DNA of 64,000 nt from Fundidesulfovibrio soli (lineage in GTDB: Bacteria > Desulfobacterota > Desulfovibrionia > Desulfovibrionales > Desulfovibrionaceae), in assembly GCF_022808695.1 (NCBI RefSeq), contig NZ_JAKZKW010000008.1, positions 1-64,000 on the forward strand. Reading direction: 5' to 3'. Under the pieces are notes generated by a model that did not search any database, had not been told where the DNA came from, and saw only the letters and a program-made list of their open reading frames with translations. Made by a program: the position numbers and the translations under genes. Positions 1-7,729 of the stretch are shown piece after piece. Every line of letters begins with the position of its first letter. Position 1 is the first letter of the stretch.

Positions 1-423
1 TTCGCCTTCGACCGGCGCTCCCCGGCGCATCTGGCGCTGCTTGGCGGCATCGGCGCGGTGGTGGGGTTCATCTCCGGCCTGACCGGGGTGGGCGGTCCGG
101 TGCTCTCGGTGCCGATCATGGTGGTGCTGGGCTTCGCGCCCATCACGGCCGTGGCCACCGGGCAGGTGATCCAGGTGGCTGCGGCGGGCTCGGGCACCGT
201 GGGCAACCTGATCCACGGATTCATCGACTTCAGGGCCGCGTCCTGGCTGAGCGTGGTGCAACTGGCCGGGCTGGTGATCGGCATCCGCTTCGCGCACTCC
301 ATCAGGAGCAGGCACCTGCGCACGCTGGTCGCGGTGGTCTGCATCGGAGTGGGCGGGTTCCTGCTGGCGCGCTCCCTGGGGCAGATGGCCTTGCTTGATT
401 GGCTGGACCCCCGAATCAACTGA
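1..423 (+). CDS. TauE/SafE family permease, C-terminal part (cut by window start)
   Basis: The frame is open from base 1, so the gene begins outside the window. The visible 140 residues contain the family's glycine-rich motif GLTGVGGPVLSVP followed by three to four hydrophobic helices. TauE/SafE proteins are inner-membrane permeases linked to export of sulfite, sulfoacetate or other organosulfur anions. The substrate cannot be told from the sequence. The gene stops at 421-423, about 150 bases before an inserted element. Family assignment is firm, function is by family only. Confidence 0.85.
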   Translation, partial: FAFDRRSPAHLALLGGIGAVVGFISGLTGVGGPVLSVPIMVVLGFAPITAVATGQVIQVAAAGSGTVGNLIHGFIDFRAASWLSVVQLAGLVIGIRFAHSIRSRHLRTLVAVVCIGVGGFLLARSLGQMALLDWLDPRIN

Positions 424-575
424 AAGCTAGCCGAGGCAAAAATCGGACGGCCGAGATCAAATGCGGCAGGGATCGCCTGAAGTATGACGTGCCAATATCG
501 GCGTAAACGGTGCCGAAGCCAGCGCAGGCCAAGCTGACCTCCAAACCTGTGACGTCAGGTGCGGCGATAGGGTGG

Positions 576-605
576 TGGAGTTGCCCCCGCTAAACCGGAC
601 ACCCT
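576..605 (+). repeat. Left terminal inverted repeat of the IS2-like element
   Basis: Starts TGGAGTTGCCCCCGC and ends CCGGACACCCT. It pairs imperfectly with the reverse complement of 1856-1886 and lies just past the orfB stop codon. Confidence 0.88.
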
Positions 606-1432
606 TCAGTTGCTGAAAAGCGAATGAACTCTCTGGGCGAGAGCATCCGCAGCCCCTTGTGGGGGTGCATCTCGTTGTAGTCCTCGAACCAAGCCGCAAG
701 CTGGTTCAGGACGGTTTGAGCGTCCGGGCGGTCGTTGACGTACACGTAATCGCGCTTGAAGGTCTTTACGAACGCCTCGGCCATGCCGTTGCTCTCCGGG
801 CTTCTGACCGGGGTGAACCTGCTAACCAGGCCCAGCCAGGACGCGAATTCCACAGTCTCCTTGGCCGCGAAGCAGGAGCCGTTGTCGGTCAGCCACTCCA
901 CCCGATGCGGCGCAGGGCTCATCCAGAATCGTTTCTCCACGCATTCCAGCATCAGGTCGCGCACCATTGAGCCCGAGATGCCGCACGTCGAGGCCGCGAA
1001 CCCCATGATTTCGCGGTCGCAGCAGTTCAGAGCGAAAACCACACGCACTTTCTCGCCGTTCCAGCAGCCGACTTCGAAAGCGTCAGCGCTCCAACGCAAG
1101 TTGCTCCGCAGGGTGATGACCTTGCCTTCATGCGACCGCTCGGGCCTGTTGCCCGTGTGTCTGGCCAAAAGCAGGCCGTGGAGCCGCATGATCCGGTACA
1201 CGCGTTTGTGGTTCACCCGTGGCTGGCCCATCGACACCAACCGACGATTGAGCAGGGCGCACACCCGGCGATAGCCGTAGGTCAACCGTCCATCGACGAT
1301 CTCACGGATCAGAGGCAGCAGGACTTCGTCCTGGGCCATCGAATAGCGGGACGGGCGGTTCCTTGGGCCGGTCGCCAGTCGCTCGGACAACTGCGAACGG
1401 GCCACGTCGAACGCCTCCGCCACCCGTTTCAC
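590..1432 (-). CDS. IS3-family transposase OrfB (IS2-like), DDE integrase core
   Basis: This 280-residue product has the IS150/IS2-type N-terminal HTH_21 region (near YGYRRVCALLNR) and an rve integrase core, with catalytic acidic residues visible at WSADAFEV, WLTDNGSCF and the Glu near SPESNGMAEAF. It normally acts as an OrfAB fusion that binds the element ends and catalyses copy-out transposition. Its own start would be a GTG overlapping the orfA stop as GTGA. The -1 frame from the A8 run at 1475-1482 is open all the way into it, so it is probably made by programmed frameshifting. It appears intact. Confidence 0.9.
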   Translation of the reverse strand: MKRVAEAFDVARSQLSERLATGPRNRPSRYSMAQDEVLLPLIREIVDGRLTYGYRRVCALLNRRLVSMGQPRVNHKRVYRIMRLHGLLLARHTGNRPERSHEGKVITLRSNLRWSADAFEVGCWNGEKVRVVFALNCCDREIMGFAASTCGISGSMVRDLMLECVEKRFWMSPAPHRVEWLTDNGSCFAAKETVEFASWLGLVSRFTPVRSPESNGMAEAFVKTFKRDYVYVNDRPDAQTVLNQLAAWFEDYNEMHPHKGLRMLSPREFIRFSATEGCPV

Positions 1433-1839
1433 TGGAAATCCTCCTCGAACGGCAACGGCGTGCGCGATATCAGTTTTTTTTCGCGCGCGATCTTGATGCC
1501 TTCCTTGAGGATTTCCACCTCCATCGTCTTCTTGCCCAGGAGGCGTTCCAACTCGCGAACCCGCTTCTTGAGAGCACGAGCCTCCGAAGCGCTGACCACC
1601 TGGTCGTCAGCCTGCACCGCCACCTTGCCGCCCTCGCTCATGAGCTTCCTCCATCGGAAGAGCTGGTTGGGGGCGATGCCGTGCTTGCGGGCCACGTAGG
1701 AGACGCTCATCCCAGGCCGGGACGACTCCTCGACGATCCGAAGCTTCTCCGCCAATGGCCAGCGACGACGCTGCGCCTCGTTCACCAACTCGACCGTGGC
1801 GAACTCGTTAGCACTATATCTGGACATACCTCTAGCCAT
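1429..1839 (-). CDS. IS3-family transposase OrfA (IS2-like), helix-turn-helix protein
   Basis: A 136-residue protein with a transposase_8 type HTH (PLAEKLRIVEESS, then YVARKHGIAPNQLFRWRKL) followed by a leucine-rich coiled coil (EARALKKRVRELERLLGKK) typical of IS3-family OrfA oligomerisation. It binds the terminal repeats and supplies the N-terminal half of the OrfAB transposase. The overlap with orfB is 4 bp. The slippery A-run falls within the codons for the C-terminal REKKLI stretch. Confidence 0.9.
   Translation of the reverse strand: MARGMSRYSANEFATVELVNEAQRRRWPLAEKLRIVEESSRPGMSVSYVARKHGIAPNQLFRWRKLMSEGGKVAVQADDQVVSASEARALKKRVRELERLLGKKTMEVEILKEGIKIAREKKLISRTPLPFEEDFQ
1475..1482 (-). 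promoter_or_regulatory. Predicted -1 programmed frameshift slippery site (A8 on minus strand)
   Basis: Eight consecutive T on the plus strand give A8 in the transposase mRNA near the end of orfA. After slipping back one base, the frame stays open without a stop into orfB. This matches known OrfAB synthesis in the IS3 family. Confidence 0.7.
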
Positions 1840-1855
1840 ACCTCTTCGGTTGGTC

Positions 1856-1886
1856 AGGGTGTCCGGTCTAAATGGGGGCTACTCCA
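1856..1886 (+). repeat. Right terminal inverted repeat of the IS2-like element
   Basis: Reads AGGGTGTCCGG...CTACTCCA on the plus strand. Its reverse complement matches 576-605 over most positions, including CCGGACACCCT. It lies upstream of orfA. Confidence 0.88.
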
Positions 1887-2152
1887 TTACGCCAAAGTCG
1901 CAGCCCGAAACGTCGAACTGCTGGACCGGTTTCTCTCACTCCAGACGGATCACCCGTTCTGCGGCAACCGGCGTAAATGGGCACAACCGCGCTCCGTAGA
2001 TGCGCCGGTCATCGGCAAGAACCGGGTGCATCGGCTCATTAAGGAGCAAGGCCTCTCAGTTCGCGGCAGTGAGCGCCCCAAGGCCCAGCGTAAGCCGACC
2101 GGCAGCAGGCCCAGGCCCACCAAGCTGAATCACCGGTGGGGCTGACATGCTC
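1887..2152 (+). pseudogene. Remnant of an IS3-family OrfB (same family as the element at 47623-48749)
   Basis: In the plus-strand frame the segment encodes YAKVAARNVELLDRF, then HPFCGNRRKWA, then IGKNRVHRLIKEQGL, then PTGSRPRPTKLNHRWG. It aligns residue for residue with the start of the intact OrfB at 47633-48418 (YAKVAARNADLLDR, HPFWGYRRIWA, VGKNRVHRLMKEHGL). It lacks a start, the catalytic core and the end. Homology starts exactly at the IS2-like boundary and fades near 2150, where a frame change gives a stop. Confidence 0.85.
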
Positions 2153-2502
2153 GGGCCAACGCAAGGCAAACTTACGGGTCAAGTCAGGCCGCCGGATGAT
2201 CGGCAGTATCGGACCGTGCCGATGCGGCAGCTCGAATCCTGTGGGGTCATGACCCAAAATAAGTCCTACTTTGCCATGATTCGCTCCCCAAGAGAAAGAA
2301 AAGGTGCTACATGGAATCTGAATCAATGCCATAAAGAGGAAAACCCTCGCCTGTACCTAAAGCGAACTGCTTGAATGAGGTATATTGCAAAGCCCATTGG
2401 TCAGCCAAGAAGGGAACCAACCTGAAGGATTGAGCCCTCCAGGTGGAGACGTGAGCCTGGTAACCATACAGATTAGATAGTTGCCTCTGCGGAGACGAAG
2501 CC
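2153..2502 (+). other. Gene-free stretch upstream of ubiE; possible structured leader
   Basis: No convincing coding frame. The last 130 bases contain several short self-complementary blocks, for example TTGGTCAGCCAA at about 2399-2410 and CTCCAGGTGGAG at about 2438-2449, plus an AT-rich TATATT near 2382. This could be a transcribed leader or the edge of the decayed mobile DNA. No known riboswitch class could be matched by eye. Confidence 0.35.
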
Positions 2503-3264
2503 ATGCCCTTGTTAGACGGCCAGGTGCGGCGGATGTTCGAGGAGGTCGCGTTTAGCTACGATTTACAGAATAGCGTGCTGTCCCTCCGCAGGGACTCGGC
2601 CTGGCGTAGGGCCCTGGCCGATCGTCTGCCGCCCGGGCGGCCCTTGCGGGTGTTGGATGTGGCGGCAGGTACAGCTGAAGTGGCGCTTGAGATATGCCGC
2701 AGACGTCCTTTGGCCCAGGTGCTGGGTCTGGATTATTCCCCGTCCATGCTGGCCGTGGGCCGCGGGAAACTCCTCTCCCAGGGCTTGGCCGGGCGTCTGA
2801 GCCTCTGCCTTGGGGACGCGCGCCGTCTCCCTGTGAGGGACACATGCATGGACGCGGTGAGCATCGCCTTCGGCATCCGCAACGTGGACGACCGGGCAAC
2901 GGCCTTGGCCGAATTCCGCCGGGTTCTCAGGCCGGGAGGCCGGGCCCTGGTGCTAGAGTTCTCCCTGCCGGAGGCCAGCGTGCCCAGGAGGCTCTACCGC
3001 CTGTACTTCGAGCACGTCCTGCCGCCGCTGGGGAATTTCCTCTCACGCTCTGACTACGCCTATGACTATCTTGTGGAATCGGTGCTGGCCTTCCCCAAGC
3101 CCGAGGCCTTCGCGCAGGAGCTGACTCGGGCAGGGTTCGGCCCGGTGAGCAGGACACCGTTGAGCCTGGGCATCGTCCAACTGTACGAGGCCAACGTCCC
3201 GAACCGGCCCGCGCAAGGCGCGGCTGTTCGATCCTCGAGTTCAGAGGGGGTGTCATGCTGGTAA
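2503..3264 (+). CDS. ubiE: UbiE/MenG-type (demethyl)menaquinone C-methyltransferase
   Basis: SAM-dependent methyltransferase of the UbiE/COQ5 family, which methylates the ring of demethylmenaquinone or 2-polyprenyl-benzoquinols. Family marks are in order: MFEEVAFSYDLQNSVLS, SAM motif I RVLDVAAGTAEVALEI, LGLDYSPSMLAVGRGK, the signature IAFGIRNVDD, then VLRPGGRALVLEFSLP and FEHVLPPLG. The 253-residue length fits. It is first in a three-gene run: its end overlaps the next methyltransferase by 10 bp, and a UbiA prenyltransferase follows, which fits quinone ring modification at the membrane. The C-terminal 20 residues are low-complexity. The exact substrate is inferred. Confidence 0.85.
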   Translation: MPLLDGQVRRMFEEVAFSYDLQNSVLSLRRDSAWRRALADRLPPGRPLRVLDVAAGTAEVALEICRRRPLAQVLGLDYSPSMLAVGRGKLLSQGLAGRLSLCLGDARRLPVRDTCMDAVSIAFGIRNVDDRATALAEFRRVLRPGGRALVLEFSLPEASVPRRLYRLYFEHVLPPLGNFLSRSDYAYDYLVESVLAFPKPEAFAQELTRAGFGPVSRTPLSLGIVQLYEANVPNRPAQGAAVRSSSSEGVSCW

Positions 3265-3854
3265 ACTGGCCGGAGCGGGTGTTTTGCAACAGCGTGGCCC
3301 GGCGCTTCATCCTCAAGCGGCAGCTTGGTTCGCTAAAGGCGATGTCCGGCCTCGGCCCGGGGGCCCGCTGCCTGGAGATCGGCTGCGGCAACGGCAACGG
3401 CGCCCTGCACGCGCTCAGAGCCTTCGAACCGGCGCAATACCACGCCATCGACCTCGACCCGGACATGCTGCGCTTGGCCGCTGCCAAAGCCCGGAACGAG
3501 CAACGCCTGTGCCTGCTCCGTGGCGACGCCCAGGCTCTGCCGTTCCGCGATGCGAGTTTCGATGCCGTCTTCAACCTGGGCATCATCCATCATCTTGAAG
3601 ACTGGCGCCGGGGCCTGGCTGAGGTGTCCCGCGTTTTGGTTCCGGGCGGGCTGTTCCTCTTCGAGGAGATCTACCCGGCCCTGTATGCCGCCCCCATCCT
3701 GCGGGATGTCCTGGCCCACCCCAGAGGCGACCGCTTCGACGGCCGGGAATTCCGGCGGGAACTTGCGTTGCAGGCCCTGGCGCTGCAGCCCGGCTACCGG
3801 GAATCGCGCTTCACCATCTTGGGCGTCGCCCGGAAAGCGCATTCTGTTTCTTGA
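3255..3854 (+). CDS. Class I SAM-dependent methyltransferase, unknown substrate
   Basis: A 199-residue methyltransferase_11-type protein. SAM motif I is CLEIGCGNGNGALHAL (about residues 36-51), followed by the acidic strand end AIDLDPDMLRLAAAK, RGDAQALPFRDASFDAVFNLG (motifs II-III) and VLVPGGLFLFEEI. It overlaps ubiE by 10 bp and has a GAGGGGG ribosome site inside ubiE, so the two are translationally coupled. It is followed by a UbiA gene. Context suggests a second methylation of the same isoprenoid or quinone product, which is inference. The fold is certain, the substrate unknown. Confidence 0.75.
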   Translation: MLVNWPERVFCNSVARRFILKRQLGSLKAMSGLGPGARCLEIGCGNGNGALHALRAFEPAQYHAIDLDPDMLRLAAAKARNEQRLCLLRGDAQALPFRDASFDAVFNLGIIHHLEDWRRGLAEVSRVLVPGGLFLFEEIYPALYAAPILRDVLAHPRGDRFDGREFRRELALQALALQPGYRESRFTILGVARKAHSVS

Positions 3855-3921
3855 CTCGCAGGAGTGACGTACGCCCAGCGGAGCCGTTTGTCCGGCAGAC
3901 AACCACCCGTGGGAGGACCCA

Positions 3922-4884
3922 ATGAACACCCCGCTGTCCCTGACCAAAGCCCGGCCCGTGGCCCGCGTTCCAGCCCTGGTGCGGCAGCTGCGTTTCTACC
4001 TCGCCCTCTCACGAACGCCGCACTGTCTGCTGGACTTGGCGACGCCGCTCCTGGCGGCGCTGCTCTGCCTGGGCGGATTCCCCCCGCTCGGCCTGCTCTG
4101 CATGGCCTTGTTGACGGCCTTCGCGGGTTACACCGCCGTCTATGCCGTCAACGACATCATGGATTACCGCACCGACAAGGCGAACCAGGTCGAATTCGCC
4201 AAGGTTGAAGGCTACCTGGACGGGGCATTCATGCGCCACCCCCTGGCCCAGGGCGCGCTCACGCTGGGCCAGGCCCTGGCCTGGACCTCATGCTGGGCCG
4301 TGGCAGCTCTGGCGGGAGCTTGGCTGCTCAACCCGGTCTGTGCGCTGCTTCTGTTGGCCGGAGTGGCTATGGAGATCCTCTATTGCAAACTGCTCAAGGT
4401 CAGCCATCTCCGCGCCCTGGTGAACGGGGTGGTCAAGACCCTGGGCGCGCTGGCCGCGATTCTGGCAGTGGACCCCCACCCGTCGCCGCTTATGCCAACG
4501 GTTCTCTTCGTGGCGGTGTTCTGTTGGGAAATCGGAGGGCAGAACATCCCGGCGGATTGGTTCGACCTGGAGCTGGACCAACGCCAGGGGGCCAGAACCC
4601 TGCCTCTGGTGCTGGGCCGGAGCAAGGCGGCCAGGCTGGTTTTCGCCTGCCTGACCGGAAGCACCCTCCTAGGCGCGTCGCTCTTTCTGATGACTCCGGC
4701 GGACTTTGCCTGGGCATGGGTGCTGGCGGCTCTCATCCCGGGGGCCGTGCTGCTTCTGCACCCGGCGCTTGCCCTGCTCGCCCGCCAGGGCAAGGATGAG
4801 GCCGCCGAGTTGTTCAATTCGGCCAGCTACTATCCCCTGGCCATGCTAGGGGTGTTCCTTTTGGGCCTGGCTTTCAGGGGGTGA
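3922..4884 (+). CDS. UbiA-family prenyltransferase (membrane)
   Basis: A 320-residue polytopic membrane protein with both aspartate-rich UbiA motifs: NDIMDYRTDKAN (NDxxDxxxD, about residues 74-85) and DWFDLELDQRQGARTL (about 212-227). These bind Mg-prenyl diphosphate. The family attaches polyprenyl chains to aromatic or sugar-like acceptors (UbiA, MenA, DGGGP synthase, chlorophyll synthase). A GGAGG site sits 7 bases before the ATG. It follows two methyltransferases, so a quinone role is plausible. An EboC-like role is an alternative because eboD and eboE homologues lie 4 kb away. Its 3' end overlaps the convergent gene by 39 bp. Confidence 0.8.
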   Translation: MNTPLSLTKARPVARVPALVRQLRFYLALSRTPHCLLDLATPLLAALLCLGGFPPLGLLCMALLTAFAGYTAVYAVNDIMDYRTDKANQVEFAKVEGYLDGAFMRHPLAQGALTLGQALAWTSCWAVAALAGAWLLNPVCALLLLAGVAMEILYCKLLKVSHLRALVNGVVKTLGALAAILAVDPHPSPLMPTVLFVAVFCWEIGGQNIPADWFDLELDQRQGARTLPLVLGRSKAARLVFACLTGSTLLGASLFLMTPADFAWAWVLAALIPGAVLLLHPALALLARQGKDEAAELFNSASYYPLAMLGVFLLGLAFRG

Positions 4885-5610
4885 GCCCGCAGGCTTGCGG
4901 TGTAGGGGAAGGCTGAGCGTGGCCCCGAACCAGCCGATGACGCTCACCAGCAGGGTCAGCCCCAGGACCAGGGACAGGTAGAGCCAGCGGCCCGTACCCG
5001 GTGTGTCCAGAATCCGCGGGTCCGCAAGTCGCCAGATGAAGCACGTTGCCAGATCCAGGAAGAGCAGGGGCGAGAGTGAGAGCTTGACGACAACCGGTAG
5101 AATCCACTGCCTCATGTAGTTGTATTTCCATGTGAAATACCCTGTGAGCATGGCAACCGGCGTGAAGATCGCTCCGGCTCCGAGGCAGTTGAACGAGGTC
5201 AGCTCGAAACCTTTCCAGCCGAAAGCCAGGTACAGCAGGACGAACCCTGTGGCCGCGATGGAAAAGACGATGGGGAAGTGCACGGCCATGGGGTGGGGGT
5301 GACGCCGCAGCAACGGTATCCGGCGCAGGAGTTGGGGCAATTCCGGCTCCGCTTTCCGGTTCGGGGTTGCCGCGATGATACCCACCTGAGGGAAGCGCTT
5401 GAGCACATCGACGTTGTGAGGCGCGCTGGCGAACTCCAGGCTGAGGTCGCCTCCGGCCAAGTGTCGGTTCATGTGCTTGCCGCCCTTCCAGAGGCGGCTG
5501 GCGCTCACGTCGTAGACCCGTCCCTCGTGCGCCACATAGATCGGATTGCCGCCCTCGCCGTTGCATTTTGCCAGGGTTTCCTGGCTGATGACGTTTTCAT
5601 CTGCGCTCAT
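4846..5610 (-). CDS. Cytochrome b5-like haem domain fused to DUF2231 membrane domain
   Basis: 254 residues. Residues about 8-80 form a compact cytochrome b5-like/steroid-binding domain (YVAHEGRVYDVSASRLWKGG, candidate haem ligands in NRHLAGGDLS and APHNVDVL). The rest is a four-helix DUF2231-type membrane domain beginning HPHPMAVHFPIVFSIAATG. The fused architecture suggests a membrane b-type haem electron carrier facing the cytoplasm or periplasm. It is convergent with the UbiA gene and overlaps its last 39 bp. AAAGGAA precedes the ATG. Redox role near quinone and respiratory genes is inference. Confidence 0.75.
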   Translation of the reverse strand: MSADENVISQETLAKCNGEGGNPIYVAHEGRVYDVSASRLWKGGKHMNRHLAGGDLSLEFASAPHNVDVLKRFPQVGIIAATPNRKAEPELPQLLRRIPLLRRHPHPMAVHFPIVFSIAATGFVLLYLAFGWKGFELTSFNCLGAGAIFTPVAMLTGYFTWKYNYMRQWILPVVVKLSLSPLLFLDLATCFIWRLADPRILDTPGTGRWLYLSLVLGLTLLVSVIGWFGATLSLPLHRKPAGSPPESQAQKEHP

Positions 5611-5887
5611 GACGGTTCCTTTGCCGGCCAGATTCGGCGATTGGCCTGCTTTGGGTTTTGCGTACCAGACCTGGGGCGTTCACGGCAACCCGGAGCCTGT
5701 TTCCTCAATCAGGCGGAACGTCCCCGAATGAGCGCCTGCCTCTTCGACGGGAACGCAACCTCCGGGTTCAAGGAGCGACCCTGCCGTCTCATTGCTTGAA
5801 CCTTCTGGTCTTGGCTTTCATCCTGCGCTACTGGTCAAGAGCACTACCGCCAGCAGTCAGGAAATCTTGAGCGCGAAGGAGCAGAAA

Positions 5888-7231
5888 ATGGCCAAAGTCT
5901 ACGATCTGGTCGTCGTTGGATCAGGCCCCGGGGCGGGTCCTGCGGTCAAGGCGTGCGTCAAGGCCGGATGGCGCGTGGCCGTCGTGGAGGAAAGCCGTTT
6001 CGGCGGCGTGTGCCCCAACACCGGCTGCAACCCCAAGAAAATCCTCATGGCCGTCCCGGAAGCGAGGGGCATGGCCGCCCATCTGCTGGGCAAAGGCGTG
6101 GCCGGGACGCCGGAATGCGTCTGGAATGAACTGATGGCCTTCAAACGCGCCATGACCGAACCTATCTCCCAGGCGGTGGTCGAGCACTATCAGAAGCTCG
6201 GGGTGGATATCTTCCAGGGGCGCGGGGTGTTCACCGGGCCGGGGACCGTGCATGTCGAAGGTCATGATCTTCAGGCGAACAGGTTCCTGCTGGCGGTGGG
6301 CTGCGGGCCAAGGGAGCTTGGCTTCCCGGGGGCCGGGCACGTGTCCGTGAGCGACGCCTTCCTGGACCTGGAGGAATTGCCGGAGCGTCTGGTGTTTTTG
6401 GGCGGGGGCTTCATAGCCTTCGAATTCGCCCACATCGCCAACGCCTGCGGCAGCCGGGCAAGCATCCTGACCCACGGCGACAGGGCCTTGCGGCGCTTCG
6501 ACGCGGACGCGGCCGACCGGGTTGTGGCCGCCAGCCGCGATAGGGGGGTGGAGGTGCTGCTCAACTCCCCGGTGTTCTCCGTCGAGAGGACCGGGCAGGG
6601 GCTGGTGGTCCGCAGCGGCGCCGACGGCAAGACGGTTCACGAGGCCGACCTGGTCGTCCACTGCGCGGGCCGGGTTCCTCAGGTCGAAGGCCTGGGGCTT
6701 GATGCCGCCAACGTCGCCTTCGGCCCCAAGGGCATAATCGTGGACGAGCACATGCAAAGCGTCTCCAACAATGCGGTCTACGCGGTGGGGGACTGCGCGG
6801 CCACCCCCTTCGCCCTGACCCCCACGGCGGACATGGAGAGCGCGGTGGCCGCCGCCAATATGCTGGGCACGGGCGGGGTCAAGGCGAACTATACGGGTAT
6901 CCCCAGCGTGCTGTTCACGCTGCCTCCCCTGGCCATGGTGGGCCTAACCGAGGAGGCCTGCACCGCCAAGGGGCTCGACTACGACAAGTGCGAGCTCGAC
7001 CTGGCCGGGTCCTTCCCCTGGAAACGCCTGGGCGAGACAGTGGGCTACTCCAAGGTGCTGACGGACAAGACGGACGGGAAAATCCTCGGGGCGCACATCC
7101 TGGGGCACAACGCCGAGGAGATCATCAACCTGTTCGCCCTGGCCATGCGCCAGGGCCTGCCCGTGTCGGCCCTGCACGACGGAATTTGGGCCTACCCCAC
7201 CTGCGGGTACTATGTCCGGTACATGGGCTAG
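5888..7231 (+). CDS. FAD/NAD(P)-dependent disulfide oxidoreductase (class I, glutathione reductase/LPD-like)
   Basis: 447 residues from the ATG at 5888, chosen for the AAGGAG site 6 bases upstream. The N-terminus has the FAD motif VVGSGPGAG (residues 10-16) and a redox-active pair GGVCPNTGCNPKK (Cys42/Cys47). An NAD(P)-binding region lies at about 170-200 (LVFLGGGFIAFEFAHIA), the second FAD motif is AVYAVGDCA, and the C-terminal dimerisation domain ends YPTCGYYVRYMG instead of the usual HPT-E of glutathione reductase or LPD. The active-site base His-Glu pair is therefore not obvious, so the disulfide or other substrate is unclear. rpiB follows 12 bases later. Confidence 0.82.
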   Translation: MAKVYDLVVVGSGPGAGPAVKACVKAGWRVAVVEESRFGGVCPNTGCNPKKILMAVPEARGMAAHLLGKGVAGTPECVWNELMAFKRAMTEPISQAVVEHYQKLGVDIFQGRGVFTGPGTVHVEGHDLQANRFLLAVGCGPRELGFPGAGHVSVSDAFLDLEELPERLVFLGGGFIAFEFAHIANACGSRASILTHGDRALRRFDADAADRVVAASRDRGVEVLLNSPVFSVERTGQGLVVRSGADGKTVHEADLVVHCAGRVPQVEGLGLDAANVAFGPKGIIVDEHMQSVSNNAVYAVGDCAATPFALTPTADMESAVAAANMLGTGGVKANYTGIPSVLFTLPPLAMVGLTEEACTAKGLDYDKCELDLAGSFPWKRLGETVGYSKVLTDKTDGKILGAHILGHNAEEIINLFALAMRQGLPVSALHDGIWAYPTCGYYVRYMG

Positions 7232-7243
7232 GAGGGCGACACC

Positions 7244-7729
7244 ATGCGCATCGGGTTGGCTGCGGACCACGGCGGGTTCGACATGAAACAGGGGATGCTC
7301 GCGGCGCTTGAGAATGCCGGGCATACGGTTGTGGATTATGGGGCCGTGGTCCTGGACCAGACGGACGACTACCCGGATTTTGTCGTCCCCTTGGCCAAAG
7401 CCCTGGCCAAGGGAGAGGTGGACAGGGGCCTGGCCTTCTGCAGCAGCGGCGTGGGCGCATCCATTGCCGCCAACAAGGTGTCCGGCGTGCGGGCCGCACT
7501 GATCCACGATACCTTCAGCGCCCACCAGGGCGTTGAGGACGACGACATGAACCTGCTCTGCCTGGGCAGCCAAGTGGTGGGCAATGCCCTGGCCAGGGAG
7601 CTGGCTCAGGTCTTCCTAAGGGCCGTTTTCAGCGGGGGGGAGCGCCACCGGCGCAGGCTGGCCAAGGTGGCGGCCCTGGAGTGCGCCCCGGCCGGCGATG
7701 GGCCTCGACCCACGAAATTTCACGAATGA
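7244..7729 (+). CDS. rpiB: RpiB/LacA/LacB-family sugar-phosphate isomerase (probable ribose-5-phosphate isomerase B)
   Basis: 161 residues. Family marks are MRIGLAADHGGFDMK at the N-terminus, the catalytic Cys region AFCSSGVGASIAANK (about residues 65-79) and VRAALIHDTFSAHQGVEDDDMNLLCLG. RpiB interconverts ribose-5-P and ribulose-5-P. Canonical enzymes have CGTG/CGSG and EHNDAN here, while this one has CSSG and EDDDMN, so substrate could differ. It would complete a pentose phosphate set with the zwf, tal and tkt genes at 24605-28884. Its 3' end overlaps the convergent eboE by 101 bp. Confidence 0.82.
   Translation: MRIGLAADHGGFDMKQGMLAALENAGHTVVDYGAVVLDQTDDYPDFVVPLAKALAKGEVDRGLAFCSSGVGASIAANKVSGVRAALIHDTFSAHQGVEDDDMNLLCLGSQVVGNALARELAQVFLRAVFSGGERHRRRLAKVAALECAPAGDGPRPTKFHE

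Larger units (their letters stand above)
576..1886 (-). mobile_element. IS3-family insertion sequence, IS2-like subgroup, structurally complete
   Basis: A 1311-bp element bounded by imperfect inverted repeats of about 30 bp, both beginning TGGAGT and ending with the shared block CCGGACACCCT. It carries overlapping orfA and orfB on the minus strand and an A8 slippery run between them. Size, TG...CA ends and two-frame transposase fit the IS2 subgroup. The five bases on either side (GGTGG left, TTACG right) do not match, so no target duplication is visible. That points to a deletion or rearrangement next to the element, or to insertion without a preserved duplication. The right end directly abuts a fragment of another IS3-family transposase. 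Confidence 0.9.

Noticed and set aside
424-575. Minus-strand frame left of the IS2-like element as an interrupted transposase
   Set aside because: The frame is open for about 50 codons but matches no family I know, and it runs on as antisense of the TauE gene.
2380-2500. c-di-GMP (GEMM) riboswitch, because of GCAAAGCC before ubiE
   Set aside because: The other conserved blocks of the class are missing or out of order.
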